Assembly (NCBI GenBank): GCA_050949165.1
Contig: JBMNFF010000001.1
Location: 1-64,000, forward strand
Direction: 5' to 3'
DNA length: 64,000 bases
From: DAIOXA01 sp050949165
GTDB lineage: Bacteria > Bacillota > Proteinivoracia > UBA4975
Shown here: positions 1 through 7,667 of the stretch, piece by piece
Position numbering within the stretch: position 1 is the stretch's first letter
How the letters are laid out: each line of letters starts with the position of its first letter
Translations under genes and position numbers: made by a program
The notes under the pieces: model-generated
What the model was told of the DNA's origin: nothing
The model's database searches: none
What the model saw: the letters and a program-made list of their open reading frames with translations, nothing else

Positions 1-2
1 AG

Positions 3-125
3 AGGGCGGAAGCAATCTTTCAAGATGCCCTGAACCGGGCCCGCCTGGCCGCCGAAGGCTTCGCCCTGGGGCCGGGAGTGCAGCACGAGGATTACCGGCA
101 GCATTCTGTCCATCCCATCCACTGA
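3..125 (+). CDS. C-terminal end of an unidentified protein (partial)
   Basis: The window opens inside a reading frame that runs without a stop to TGA at 123-125 and encodes the last 40 residues of a protein. The tail is charged and alanine-rich at first (..EAIFQDALNRARLAAEGF..) and ends in a histidine-rich stretch (HEDYRQHSVHPIH). No family is recognisable from so little. The next gene starts 10 bases downstream behind a shared strong ribosome-binding site, so the two probably form one transcript. Confidence 0.5.
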   Translation, partial: RAEAIFQDALNRARLAAEGFALGPGVQHEDYRQHSVHPIH

Positions 126-135
126 GGAGGGGGCG

Positions 136-801
136 GTGGTGGCGAAGGTACCAGCCCTTACTTTGCTGATCCTGGTCCTGGCCGGGGGAGTTGCCTGCGC
201 CCATCGGCCTGTTTTCTTGTCCCCGGAAACTGAAGACCCCTACACTGTTTCCCAACCGGAAATTTCCCAGGCAATCTACCGGGAGCTGGTCCCCGGGCAG
301 GTGGATTATTATCGGTTGACGGTTCCCCAGCAGGGCCTGGACCTCTTCACCCAGCTCCTGGTTCCCACCCGGGGGCAGGAGCAGGATTTCAGGCCCAGCC
401 TTGCCCTCCTGGGACCGGGATTGCCGCCGGCACGGGGAGAGCTCCCCCTGGCGATTCCGGAGGGCTCGGGAGCGGTAATCATGGATTGGGAGGATAAGGG
501 GATATTCTTTGAGCCCTTCACCCAGACCCGGTACTATATGGCCCGGGAACTGCGCCGCTCCCTGCCCGGGGGAGAGTGGCAGCTGGCTGTTTTCCATCCC
601 CAGGGCCACGGGGGCAAGTACACCCTGACCCTGGGGGAAGAGGAGCGGTGGAGCTTGAAGGACATCATTCGCTTTCCGAACATGTGGCTTCGCACCCGTT
701 GGTGGTACAATCCCCTGCAGACGGTGGCCATTTTGGTGGCCGGCCTCTTCCTCATGGCCCTGGCCATCCGGCTGGCGGTTCGCTTTCTGGGGCGACACTA
801 G
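136..801 (+). CDS. exported protein with C-terminal membrane anchor
   Basis: I do not recognise the family. The 221-residue product starts with GTG at 136 behind GAGGAGGGGG (a second GTG follows at once). It has a hydrophobic N-terminal signal segment (about residues 6-22) that ends near a cysteine (VACAH), so it could be a signal peptide or a weak lipobox. A roughly 150-residue extracytoplasmic domain rich in proline and beta-forming residues follows. A membrane segment at about residues 195-214 and a short basic tail complete it. The C-terminal anchor suggests a surface protein held in the membrane with its body outside. It follows the partial gene by 10 bases and is probably co-transcribed with it. 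Confidence 0.6.
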   Translation: MVAKVPALTLLILVLAGGVACAHRPVFLSPETEDPYTVSQPEISQAIYRELVPGQVDYYRLTVPQQGLDLFTQLLVPTRGQEQDFRPSLALLGPGLPPARGELPLAIPEGSGAVIMDWEDKGIFFEPFTQTRYYMARELRRSLPGGEWQLAVFHPQGHGGKYTLTLGEEERWSLKDIIRFPNMWLRTRWWYNPLQTVAILVAGLFLMALAIRLAVRFLGRH

Positions 802-937
802 CGCGACGCCGGGGACGGTTCTCCTTGTCGCAGTCGTCAGCCAATCCCGCGGTTGCGACAAGGAGAAGCGTGGTATTATCCCCTCTAGGTAGACAATAAA
901 AAGTCAGCGACTATACTAGTACCTGGAGGGAGATAAA

Positions 938-1258
938 ATGAAGACAAATAGTTCATATCCTGTGGACTTTAAGCTAACTCTTGTTCTGGAATATTTGCGC
1001 GGCCAATCTGGTCCCAATCGGCTTTCCTTTGCTGACGTTTCAAACAAGCATAATGTCCACAGGAGTCTTTTGCACAGATGGGTACAGGCCTATCAGCAAC
1101 ATGGCGTAGCTGGACTAGAAAGCAAGCGCGGGAAAGCAACGGGGCCTAATAAGGGGCGTCCCAAGAAGTTCTCTAATCCCGATGAGCAAAGAATACATGA
1201 GTTAGAAGCCGAGGTGGCTATCTTAAAAAAGTTGATAGAGCTCAGAGGGGGGCGTTAA
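938..1258 (+). CDS. IS3-family transposase OrfA (helix-turn-helix)
   Basis: This 106-residue protein is the DNA-binding half of an IS3-family transposase. It has an N-terminal helix-turn-helix (about residues 20-55, including NKHNVHRSLLHRWVQAYQ) and a C-terminal leucine/charge-rich coiled coil (ELEAEVAILKKLIEL). ATG 938 lies behind GGAGGGAG. Near the 3' end the run A AAA AAG (1225-1231) forms a typical slippery heptamer. The orfB frame (-1) is open from 1201, so a -1 ribosomal frameshift there would give the OrfAB fusion transposase known for this family. Confidence 0.85.
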   Translation: MKTNSSYPVDFKLTLVLEYLRGQSGPNRLSFADVSNKHNVHRSLLHRWVQAYQQHGVAGLESKRGKATGPNKGRPKKFSNPDEQRIHELEAEVAILKKLIELRGGR

Positions 1259-1332
1259 GCAAGAGAAGCAAGGTAATTGAATACACCGGCATTAAAGAGT
1301 TAAGTAGCACTAATGCAAGCTACACCGTTGAC

Positions 1333-2139
1333 TTGCTATGCCAGCTCACCGGCGTAAGTAGATCTGGATACTACAAATGGCTAAAACGATCCAGGACTCT
1401 AACCGATGCTGACATTGAAGAACTCAAACTAAAGGATAAAATCTCTGAATGCTATATGAAATCGCGATGTACTTATGGCCTACCAAGAATTAAATTGTGG
1501 CTTAGGGCCAGGGGAATAATTGTGAACCATAAAAGGATATATAGGCTTATGAAGGAACTTAACATCCGTGCAATAATACGCAGGAAGCGGAAAAAGCTAC
1601 CTAAAGTTCCGGAGGCCATTATTGCAGAGAATATCCTGAACAGGGACTTCGCAGCTTCTGCTCCTAACCAAAAATGGGTTGCCGATGTAACTCAGCTGCG
1701 CTTTGGATGGAAGCCGTTGTATTTGTGCACGATACTTGATCTGTTTAACAATGAAGTAGTCGCATATACGGTAGGCAACCATAATAGCGCTGAATTTGTA
1801 ATAGGTACCTTCAAGCACGCTATTGCTGGTAAGAAGATAGAGAAGCTTATATTCCATAGTGATAGAGGCGCCAACTTTACATCGAAAAGGTTCCAAGAAA
1901 CACTGTTGGAATACGGGATCGAGCCAAGCATGTCGAGAACGGGTAACTGCTGGGATAATGCTTGCATAGAGTCTTTTTTTAGCCATCTGAAAGCGGAAAC
2001 CTTCTACCTGGAGAACTTGCAGACAGAAGCCGAGATTAGGAAAGCGATCTCCAGATACATACATTGGTACAATAATGAACGTATTCAACTGAAACTAGGT
2101 AGCAGCCCGGTTGCATACCGCCGCAGAAACGCAGCATAG
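1333..2139 (+). CDS. IS3-family transposase OrfB (DDE catalytic domain)
   Basis: This is the catalytic half of the IS3 transposase, an rve-type integrase core. The DDE triad is visible: D in KWVADVTQL, D in FHSDRGANF, and E in CWDNACIESFFSHLK. The C-terminal HWYNNERIQLKLGSSPVAYR motif is typical of IS3 OrfB. The listed start is TTG 1333, but the frame is open from 1201. The natural product is most likely OrfAB, made by -1 frameshifting at the A6G run at 1225-1231, giving about 385 residues. The gene shows no damage. Confidence 0.9.
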   Translation: MLCQLTGVSRSGYYKWLKRSRTLTDADIEELKLKDKISECYMKSRCTYGLPRIKLWLRARGIIVNHKRIYRLMKELNIRAIIRRKRKKLPKVPEAIIAENILNRDFAASAPNQKWVADVTQLRFGWKPLYLCTILDLFNNEVVAYTVGNHNSAEFVIGTFKHAIAGKKIEKLIFHSDRGANFTSKRFQETLLEYGIEPSMSRTGNCWDNACIESFFSHLKAETFYLENLQTEAEIRKAISRYIHWYNNERIQLKLGSSPVAYRRRNAA

Positions 2140-2199
2140 TGTTGCAGATATTTATTTGTCTACTTGACAGGGGTAAGTCCACCGTCCCCGGCGTCGCGG

Positions 2200-3780
2200 T
2201 CAGATCTTGCCCGAGCGGAGGATGGAGATCAGCAGCCACATTCCCATGAAGGCGGCGCCGATATAGCCCAGCAGGCCCAGGAGGGGGATGGTCATCAGCT
2301 TGGGACCCACGTCGGTGGTGACCACCAGGGATGAGCCGATGATCAGGGCAGAGACGATCATGGCAAAGACAATTCGGTTCACCGACTTTTTAAAGTCCGC
2401 CATGACATCTTTGAGGTGCAGGGGCTCCAACTGGATGGTGGCCTTGCCGGCGGCGAATTTGTTGAGGACTTCCATGGCCTTGTCCGGCAGGCGCAGGCCG
2501 GTCCGGGTCAGGCGCTGCAGATGACCGGCAGTTCGCAGCAACTCCTGGCGGAAATTGCGGGAACGCAAGATCTGACCGCGGATAAAGGGAGCCATCAGCT
2601 CGATAATGGCCATTCCCGGCGCCAGGCCGTTGACCAGACCTTCCAGGACCAGGATACCCTTAATCAGCAAGGTGATGTCCCGGGGAAAGGCCAGCTTGTT
2701 CTGGCGGCAAATCCGGAAGATCTCTTCAATGAGGCGGGGGATGTCCAGGTCTTCCACCGAGGCGCTGGCATAGTTATCGTATAGCTGTTCTATCTCTGAA
2801 CGGAGGGGGGCCCGGTCGACCCGGCCCTTTTTTGTGCTGATGTTGACGATGGAGTTGACCATCTGCTCCAGGTCTCCCTCCACAATCCCCGCCAGCAGTT
2901 TGTTAAAGTGCCGGCGCAGGCCCTCGCCGAGATTGCCCACCAGGCCGAAATCCAGGTAGGCGATTTTCCGGGCGCTGATCAGGACATTACCCGGGTGCAG
3001 GTCGGCATGAAAGACCCCGTGTTCAAAGACCTGGGTCATAAAGTTGTAGATTATCTTGGCGCAGATTTCCTCCAGGTCATAGCCCGCTTCCACCAGTGCT
3101 ATCTTTTCCGAAACCTTGATGCCCTCGATATATTCCATGACCAGCACGTTGCGGGTGGAGAATTCCGGGTAGACCCGGGGGATGGTGATGAACCGGATAT
3201 CCCGGTGCAGCTCCTGGAAGCGCTGGATATTCTCGGCTTCCATGCAGAAGTTCAGTTCCAGTTCCAGGGCCTCCCAGAGCTCGTCCACCACTTCGCTGGG
3301 GTTCCAGACGCTGGTCTGGGGCAAGAACCTGGCCAGGAGGGCGAATTGCTTCAGCAGCCGCAGGTCGTTATAGATTTTGACTTCGATACCCGGGCGCTTG
3401 ACCTTGATTACCACCCGGGTCCCATCCCTCAGTTGCCCCCGGTGGACCTGGGCGATGGATGCCGAGGCTATGGGCTTGGCCTCGAATTGGGCAAAAATCC
3501 TGTCCAGGCTATCCCCCAGCTCGGCCTCGACAATTTCCCGGACGGCCTGGAAGCCCACGGGCTTTACATCGTCCTGGAGCTTTTGAAATTCCTGGATATA
3601 TTGGTCGGGTATGATGTCGGGCCGGGTGGAGAGGACCTGGGCGATTTTAACAAAGGTAGGCCCCAGTTCTTCCAGGGCCTGTCGCAATTGGGACGGGCTG
3701 GTAATGCCCTCTTTTAAACCGTACTTGGCCAAGACGCCGACGATCTGCTGGAATCGCTGGCGGGGACTCTGTCGCTTCAT
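2200..3780 (-). CDS. ubiB: UbiB/ABC1 (AarF) family atypical kinase
   Basis: The 526-residue protein belongs to the UbiB/ADCK/ABC1 family of protein-kinase-like ATPases linked to quinone and isoprenoid lipid biology. Visible marks are the family N-terminal extension with a KxGQ-like motif (TFVKIAQVLSTRPDIIP), the alanine-rich nucleotide loop (ASASIAQVHRG), the catalytic loop VFHADLHPGNVLI and the metal-binding DFG (YLDFGLVGN). Two hydrophobic C-terminal helices (about residues 475-520) probably sit in the membrane. The KxGQ glycine is replaced by Ala (KIAQ). The ATG lies 5 bases after the stop of the phasin-like gene, with no strong ribosome site of its own, so translation is probably coupled. 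Its substrate in this organism is unknown. Confidence 0.85.
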   Translation of the reverse strand: MKRQSPRQRFQQIVGVLAKYGLKEGITSPSQLRQALEELGPTFVKIAQVLSTRPDIIPDQYIQEFQKLQDDVKPVGFQAVREIVEAELGDSLDRIFAQFEAKPIASASIAQVHRGQLRDGTRVVIKVKRPGIEVKIYNDLRLLKQFALLARFLPQTSVWNPSEVVDELWEALELELNFCMEAENIQRFQELHRDIRFITIPRVYPEFSTRNVLVMEYIEGIKVSEKIALVEAGYDLEEICAKIIYNFMTQVFEHGVFHADLHPGNVLISARKIAYLDFGLVGNLGEGLRRHFNKLLAGIVEGDLEQMVNSIVNISTKKGRVDRAPLRSEIEQLYDNYASASVEDLDIPRLIEEIFRICRQNKLAFPRDITLLIKGILVLEGLVNGLAPGMAIIELMAPFIRGQILRSRNFRQELLRTAGHLQRLTRTGLRLPDKAMEVLNKFAAGKATIQLEPLHLKDVMADFKKSVNRIVFAMIVSALIIGSSLVVTTDVGPKLMTIPLLGLLGYIGAAFMGMWLLISILRSGKI

Positions 3781-3785
3781 TCCGG

Positions 3786-4073
3786 TCAGGGCAGCTGTTT
3801 TTCCAGCCTGCTGACCCGGGCTTCCAGGTTGTGAAAGTCCTCCTTGGTGGCCGGGTTTATGCTGGCGATAATCTCTTTGATCACGGCCTGGTCGGGTTGT
3901 GCTTGCTTGCCCTGAAACCGGTTGAGCAGCTCCCGATTGAGTTCCTTGCCCTGGTTGACGGTCAGCTCTCCCTTTTTCACCAGCTGATCCACCAGGTTCA
4001 TGCCCTTTTCCATGGTGTAGGCCATGCTGCCGATTCCGGCCAGAACGAGATCGCGCAGACTGATGTTCTCCAT
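3786..4073 (-). CDS. phasin-like small coiled-coil protein
   Basis: This 95-residue protein resembles the PHA-granule regulator/phasin family that often precedes UbiB genes in Bacillota. It has an amphipathic N-terminal helix (NISLRDLVLAGIGSMAYTM), a charged middle, and a C-terminal heptad-like segment (FHNLEARVSRLEKQL). I chose the ATG at 4073 because an AGGAGGGA site lies 6 bases ahead of it; the frame is open further upstream, but there it overlaps the divergent promoter region. It is transcribed with the UbiB kinase gene 5 bases downstream. A role at a membrane or lipid surface next to the kinase is an inference. Confidence 0.75.
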   Translation of the reverse strand: MENISLRDLVLAGIGSMAYTMEKGMNLVDQLVKKGELTVNQGKELNRELLNRFQGKQAQPDQAVIKEIIASINPATKEDFHNLEARVSRLEKQLP

Positions 4074-4206
4074 CACATTCCCTCCTGTCCTAATTAGCAT
4101 GCCATCTTCGCCGGCATTCAATGTATCCTTCTCTTTGCTGCAGGAAATCCGGCGCCGGATATGGAATCTACCTGGGTACGGGATAAGACGGAAAGGAGGC
4201 CTGATC

Positions 4207-5028
4207 TTGACCAGGGCAAATCTGGGAGATATTGGCTGTTTTCTATTAGACATGGACGGGACCATCTACCTGGGCCGGCAACTGCTCCCCGGGGCGGACC
4301 GCTTCTTGGCGATTCTCGGGGAGCTGGGCAGGGAATACTTCTTCCTGACCAACAACTCTTCCCGGGACAAACTGGCCTATGTGGAGAAGCTGGAGAGTAT
4401 GGGCATCGCGGTGGCGCCGGAAAGGGTCGTCACCTCCGGGGAAGCCACGGCCCTGTATCTGCAGAAAGCCAAGCCCGGGGCAAAACTCTTCCTCCTGGGC
4501 ACCGAGGCTCTGGCCCGGGAACTTGTCAGCCATGGCTTTTCCCTGGTGACAAAAAAAGAAAACCCGGATTACGTGGTCCTGGGTTTTGATACCACCCTTA
4601 CCTATCAAAAATTGTGGGATGCCTGCGATTTGATCCGGGATGGTGTGGAATTCATCGCCACCCATCCCGACTTCAACTGCCCCCTGGAGGGGGGCAAGTA
4701 CATGCCCGATGCCGGGGCCATGGCCGCCTTTATCCAGGCCTCCACCGGGCGGACTCCTAAGGTCATCGGCAAGCCCCACCGGGAAATCGTCGATGCCGTC
4801 CTCTCCCGGACCCAGGTCCCCCGGGAACGGACCGCCATGGTGGGGGACCGCCTGTACACCGACATTGCCCTGGCCCAGGACGCAGGCCTGACCGGCATCC
4901 TGGTCCTCAGCGGGGAAAGCGGACCCCGGGATTTGGCGGAATCCCCCTACCGCCCCGACTATGTTTTCCCTTCGGTGGCCGAGCTGGGCGCTGCCTTGTT
5001 GGCAGGGGAGGAGAGGGAGGATGGATAA
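4207..5028 (+). CDS. HAD-IIA family phosphatase (NagD/p-nitrophenylphosphatase-like)
   Basis: This 273-residue protein is a HAD-superfamily subclass IIA hydrolase, acting on small phosphorylated metabolites in the cytoplasm. Motif I is LLDMDGTIYLG near residue 15, motif II is FLTNNSS, the motif III lysine is in IGKPHREIVDAV, and motif IV is MVGDRLYTDIALAQDAG. The C2-type cap lies between motifs II and III. TTG 4207 is chosen because AAAGGAGG lies 7 bases ahead and homology begins just after it, although the frame is open to 4024. It overlaps the next gene by 8 bases, so the two are co-translated. The natural substrate cannot be read from sequence. Confidence 0.88.
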   Translation: MTRANLGDIGCFLLDMDGTIYLGRQLLPGADRFLAILGELGREYFFLTNNSSRDKLAYVEKLESMGIAVAPERVVTSGEATALYLQKAKPGAKLFLLGTEALARELVSHGFSLVTKKENPDYVVLGFDTTLTYQKLWDACDLIRDGVEFIATHPDFNCPLEGGKYMPDAGAMAAFIQASTGRTPKVIGKPHREIVDAVLSRTQVPRERTAMVGDRLYTDIALAQDAGLTGILVLSGESGPRDLAESPYRPDYVFPSVAELGAALLAGEEREDG

Positions 5029-5704
5029 GCGCATCTGGGAGATTGACCTGGCCAGAGCCCTGGCCATCGTCCTCATGGTGGTCTTTCACACCGTCTATGA
5101 CTTGCGGGAATTTCTCAGTGTGGATGTCGACTACGCCAGCGGCTTCTGGTATTGGCTGGGCAAAGCCTCGGCCCTGCTCTTTATCTTTGTTTCCGGAATC
5201 AGCAGTGGTCTCAGCACCCGAATCCTCAAGCGGGGCGTTGTGACTGTGACCATGGGCATGGTCATCACCGCCGTCACCTATGTGGTCCTGGGGGATATGT
5301 ACATAAGATACGGCATCCTCCACTTTCTGGGGACCTGCATGCTGATTGCCCCCCTGCTGCAGCGGCTTCCCCCGGGCGTCCTGGCCGTGCTTGCGACGGC
5401 CATCGGCCTTTCCGCCCGGCATGTGGACGCTGCCAGGGTGGGGACCGGCCTGCTCCTTCCCTTAGGCGTAAGGTATCCCGGCTTTGCCTCGGCGGACTAC
5501 TATCCCCTCATTCCCTATCTGGCTGTATTCTTGCTGGGCATAATCGCCTATAAACTCTACTATCGGCGGCGCCGGAGCCTGTTTCCCTTCGCCCTGGAGA
5601 GCCCCGTCATCGCCGCCCTGAGCAGAAACTCCCTCAAAATCTATCTCTTGCACCAGCCCATAATCGTGGGGCTGATTATGGTCTACAAGCACTTGTATCG
5701 CTAA
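5021..5704 (+). CDS. DUF1624 membrane protein (acyltransferase-like)
   Basis: This 227-residue polytopic protein of the DUF1624/heparan-alpha-glucosaminide N-acetyltransferase-like superfamily begins with the typical ..RIWEIDLARALAIVLMVVFHTVYDL.. in its first helix. About six to seven membrane segments follow, ending in LKIYLLHQPIIVGLIMV. The histidine in helix one and the YxLHQP motif near the C-terminus are the conserved polar positions. ATG 5021 has GGAGAGGGAGG in front and overlaps the HAD gene. It might move an acyl or acetyl group across the membrane, but no substrate is evident. Confidence 0.8.
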   Translation: MDKRIWEIDLARALAIVLMVVFHTVYDLREFLSVDVDYASGFWYWLGKASALLFIFVSGISSGLSTRILKRGVVTVTMGMVITAVTYVVLGDMYIRYGILHFLGTCMLIAPLLQRLPPGVLAVLATAIGLSARHVDAARVGTGLLLPLGVRYPGFASADYYPLIPYLAVFLLGIIAYKLYYRRRRSLFPFALESPVIAALSRNSLKIYLLHQPIIVGLIMVYKHLYR

Positions 5705-5880
5705 TACTCGATGGCCGATATGCGCTTGCCCTCCTGGATAAGGGCACATACTGTGGCCATTTGCTCCCGGGAAACGCGGCAACCGTTGAACACCATGCTG
5801 TACTTTCCCGAACTCCCCTGGACGATAAAGGCCACGGGTCTGCCTGACTCCGACCCGGTGCCGTAACTGAGGGCTTCCAC
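5701..5880 (-). CDS. small conserved-looking protein of unknown function
   Basis: This small reading frame of 59 codons opposes the DUF1624 gene, and their 3' ends overlap by 4 bases. GTG 5880 is chosen because AAGGAGG lies 7 bases upstream; a longer open frame to 5910 would put that ribosome site inside the gene. The product is soluble, with a beta-rich middle (VAFIVQGSSGKYSMVF) and a conserved-looking NGCRVSREQM segment. I do not recognise a family. The good start site and compact fold-like composition favour a real gene over chance. Confidence 0.5.
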   Translation of the reverse strand: MEALSYGTGSESGRPVAFIVQGSSGKYSMVFNGCRVSREQMATVCALIQEGKRISAIEY

Positions 5881-5926
5881 CGAAACCACCTCCTTGGATA
5901 GTCTATGCACCGAGCTGTTGAAGATG

Positions 5927-5950
5927 AACCCCCTGCTAAGGGGGTTTTTC
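5927..5950 (+). terminator. rho-independent terminator
   Basis: AACCCCC-TGCTAA-GGGGGTT followed by TTTTT. It stands 220 bases after the DUF1624 gene and directly before the truncated binding-protein gene, where the missing part of that gene and its promoter should be. It may therefore have come from the upstream side of a deletion. Confidence 0.7.
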
Positions 5951-5963
5951 TCTTATAGGGGCA

Positions 5964-6224
5964 ATTAATTCTGCTTTTAAAAAAATAATGGACCTGAAGC
6001 TGGGCCGGGTCGACCTGGTAATCATCGACAAGCCCGTGGCTGAAAACTATATCCAGAAGCTGGGCGGGATGAAGATTTTGGGCGATCCCTTTACCAACGA
6101 GCAATACGGGATTGCCGTTCAGAAGGGCGAGACTGCCATGATGAACAAGATCAATGCCTCTCTGAAAAAGTTAATGGACACCGGGGAATACGACAGGATC
6201 TTTGCCAAGTGGTTTGGAGAATAG
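5964..6224 (+). pseudogene. C-terminal remnant of an amino-acid ABC binding protein
   Basis: The frame encodes the last 80 or so residues of a family-3 solute-binding protein (SBP_bac_3). The segment FKKIMDLKLGRVDLVIIDKP matches the second-lobe strand with its arginine/aspartate ligand region, and YDRIFAKWFG is the usual C-terminal end. About two thirds of the gene, including the signal peptide, lipobox and first lobe, is absent. A terminator lies only some 15 bases upstream of the preserved part. The permease starts 9 bases downstream, so this was the first gene of a binding protein-permease-ATPase operon. As it stands it could not make an exported binding protein. Confidence 0.8.
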
Positions 6225-6233
6225 GTTTTACCC

Positions 6234-6926
6234 ATGCGGCTAATAAAGTTTGACCTGATTATCAAGTCTCTGCCCTCCCTCCTGGAGGGGGCGCAGTTGT
6301 CCCTGTTGGTCAGTGCCTTGTCGGTTGCCTTTGGCATCAGCCTCGGCATCCTCATCGCCACTGCTCGCCTCTCAAAAGTCTGGCCCCTTCGGGCGCTGGC
6401 CGGGGCCTATGTCGCCTTCCTGCGGGGCACGCCCATGATCGTCCAGATCTTTATCGTCCACTTTGGCTTGAGTGAACTGGGCCTGACCCTGCCCGCCCTG
6501 GTTTCCGGGATCGTTGCCCTGAGCCTCAACAGCGGCGCCTACATGGGCGAGGTTTTCCGGGGCGGCATTCAATCCATCGACATCGGCCAGACCCAGGCGG
6601 GACTGTCCCTGGGCCTGACCAACTTCCAAGTCTTTCGCTACATCGTCTTTCCCCAGGCCTTCCGCCGGGTCATTCCCTCCATGGGCAACGAGATGATTAC
6701 CCTGACCAAGGACTCTTCCCTGGTCAGCTTTATCGCCATTACCGAGCTGACCTATAAGGCGACCCTCATCGCCTCCAGAACCTATGAGTACTTTACCATG
6801 TACATCGGCATCGCCATCGTCTACTTTGCCATCACCTACACCTTGTCGGTGCTCTTGGGCATGTTGGAAAGGAGGCTGGGACCATATGATTCGGATAGAG
6901 AACTTGAAGAAGGCCTTCGGCGCTAA
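6234..6926 (+). CDS. polar amino-acid ABC transporter permease
   Basis: This 230-residue HisM/GlnP-type inner-membrane permease has five membrane helices and the EAA loop that docks the ATPase (residues about 115-135, ..QAGLSLGLTNFQVFRYIVFP..). The N-terminal segment LLEGAQLSLLVSALSVAFG is typical of the polar amino-acid family (His/Glu/Lys/Arg). The ribosome site GGAGAATAGG lies ahead of ATG 6234. The gene overlaps the ATPase gene by 41 bases. With the adjoining binding-protein gene truncated, the transporter would have to borrow a binding protein. Confidence 0.9.
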   Translation: MRLIKFDLIIKSLPSLLEGAQLSLLVSALSVAFGISLGILIATARLSKVWPLRALAGAYVAFLRGTPMIVQIFIVHFGLSELGLTLPALVSGIVALSLNSGAYMGEVFRGGIQSIDIGQTQAGLSLGLTNFQVFRYIVFPQAFRRVIPSMGNEMITLTKDSSLVSFIAITELTYKATLIASRTYEYFTMYIGIAIVYFAITYTLSVLLGMLERRLGPYDSDRELEEGLRR

Positions 6927-7608
6927 TGAAGTGCTCAAGGGGGTTTCGGTCCAGGTGGCCAAGGGCGAAGTGGTGGTGCTGATTGGAGCCAGCGGCTCCG
7001 GCAAGAGCACTTTGCTTCGGTGTGTAAACCTCCTGGAAGAGCCCGATGACGGCCAGATCTTCATCGACGGCGTGGAGGTCACCGCCCGGGACGTGGTCAG
7101 GCACGAGGTGCGCAAGGAGACCGGCATGGTCTTTCAGCAGTTCAACCTCTTCCCCCACAAGCGGGTGATCGACAACATCACCCTGGCCCCCATCAAGGTG
7201 CGGGGCATGGCCCGGGAAGCGGCTGAAGAACTGGCTCTGGACCTCCTGGACAAGGTGGGACTGAGGGACCGGGCCAGGTCCTGGCCCCATCAGCTCTCCG
7301 GCGGCCAGCAGCAGCGGGTGGCCATCGCCCGGGCCCTGGCCATGCAGCCCAAAGTCATGCTCTTCGACGAGGTGACTTCGGCCCTGGATCCCGGCATGAC
7401 CGGGGAAGTCCTCAACGTCATGAAACAGCTGGCGGCCGACGGGGCCACCATGATTGTGGTCACCCACGAGATGGCCTTTGCCCGGGAAGCCGGGGACAAG
7501 ATCATCTTCATGCACGACGGCGTCATCGTCGAGGAGGGGCCCCCCCAGGAGCTCCTCAACAACCCCCGGCATGAAGCGACCAAGGATTTCTTAAGCAAGG
7601 TATTATAA
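6886..7608 (+). CDS. glnQ: polar amino-acid ABC transporter ATP-binding protein
   Basis: This 240-residue ATPase drives the permease encoded just upstream. Walker A is GASGSGKST (residues 34-42), the Q-loop is MVFQQFNLFPH, the signature is LSGGQQQRVAIARAL, Walker B is VMLFDEVTSALDP, and the H-loop is VVTHEM. The gene is full length for the GlnQ/HisP family. ATG 6886 has AAGGAGG 11 bases ahead and lies inside the permease gene. Substrate specificity (Gln, His, Arg or another polar amino acid) cannot be settled without the lost binding protein. Confidence 0.92.
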   Translation: MIRIENLKKAFGANEVLKGVSVQVAKGEVVVLIGASGSGKSTLLRCVNLLEEPDDGQIFIDGVEVTARDVVRHEVRKETGMVFQQFNLFPHKRVIDNITLAPIKVRGMAREAAEELALDLLDKVGLRDRARSWPHQLSGGQQQRVAIARALAMQPKVMLFDEVTSALDPGMTGEVLNVMKQLAADGATMIVVTHEMAFAREAGDKIIFMHDGVIVEEGPPQELLNNPRHEATKDFLSKVL

Positions 7609-7613
7609 AGGCA

Positions 7614-7646
7614 AAACACCGGCGGAAAACCCGCCGGTGTTTGTTT
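7614..7646 (+). terminator. rho-independent terminator
   Basis: A perfect 12-base-pair stem, AAACACCGGCGG (7614-7625) and CCGCCGGTGTTT (7631-7642), followed by a T-rich tail. It ends the ABC transporter operon and faces the convergent mur operon. Confidence 0.85.
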
Positions 7647-7667
7647 ATGACGTGGATGGGGCCGGAC

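Larger units (their letters stand above)
880..2173 (+). mobile_element. IS3-family insertion sequence
   Basis: The element carries orfA and orfB in the IS3 arrangement. Its imperfect terminal inverted repeats share the core GTAGACAA: left end about 880-900, right end about 2150-2173, each flanked outward by CCCCT/AGGGG. No convincing target-site duplication can be seen, partly because the element lies in a palindrome. Both reading frames look intact and the DDE residues are present, so the element may still be active. Confidence 0.8.
802..2198. repeat. long palindromic element split by an IS3 insertion
   Basis: An 18-base sequence at 802-819 (CGCGACGCCGGGGACGGT) recurs as its exact reverse complement at 2181-2198. 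Just inside the left arm, TTCTCCTTGTCGCA (819-832) pairs with TGCGACAAGGAGAA (854-867), extending imperfectly to 871. Read without the insertion sequence, these pieces form one palindrome of about 30-base arms whose right arm is interrupted near 872-880. Inference: a REP-like intergenic palindrome was the landing site of the IS3-family element. Confidence 0.6.

Noticed and set aside
2288..3717. Long plus-strand frames over the UbiB gene and similar antisense frames over many GC-rich genes.
   Set aside because: They are mirror frames of high-GC coding DNA, without ribosome sites or recognisable domains.
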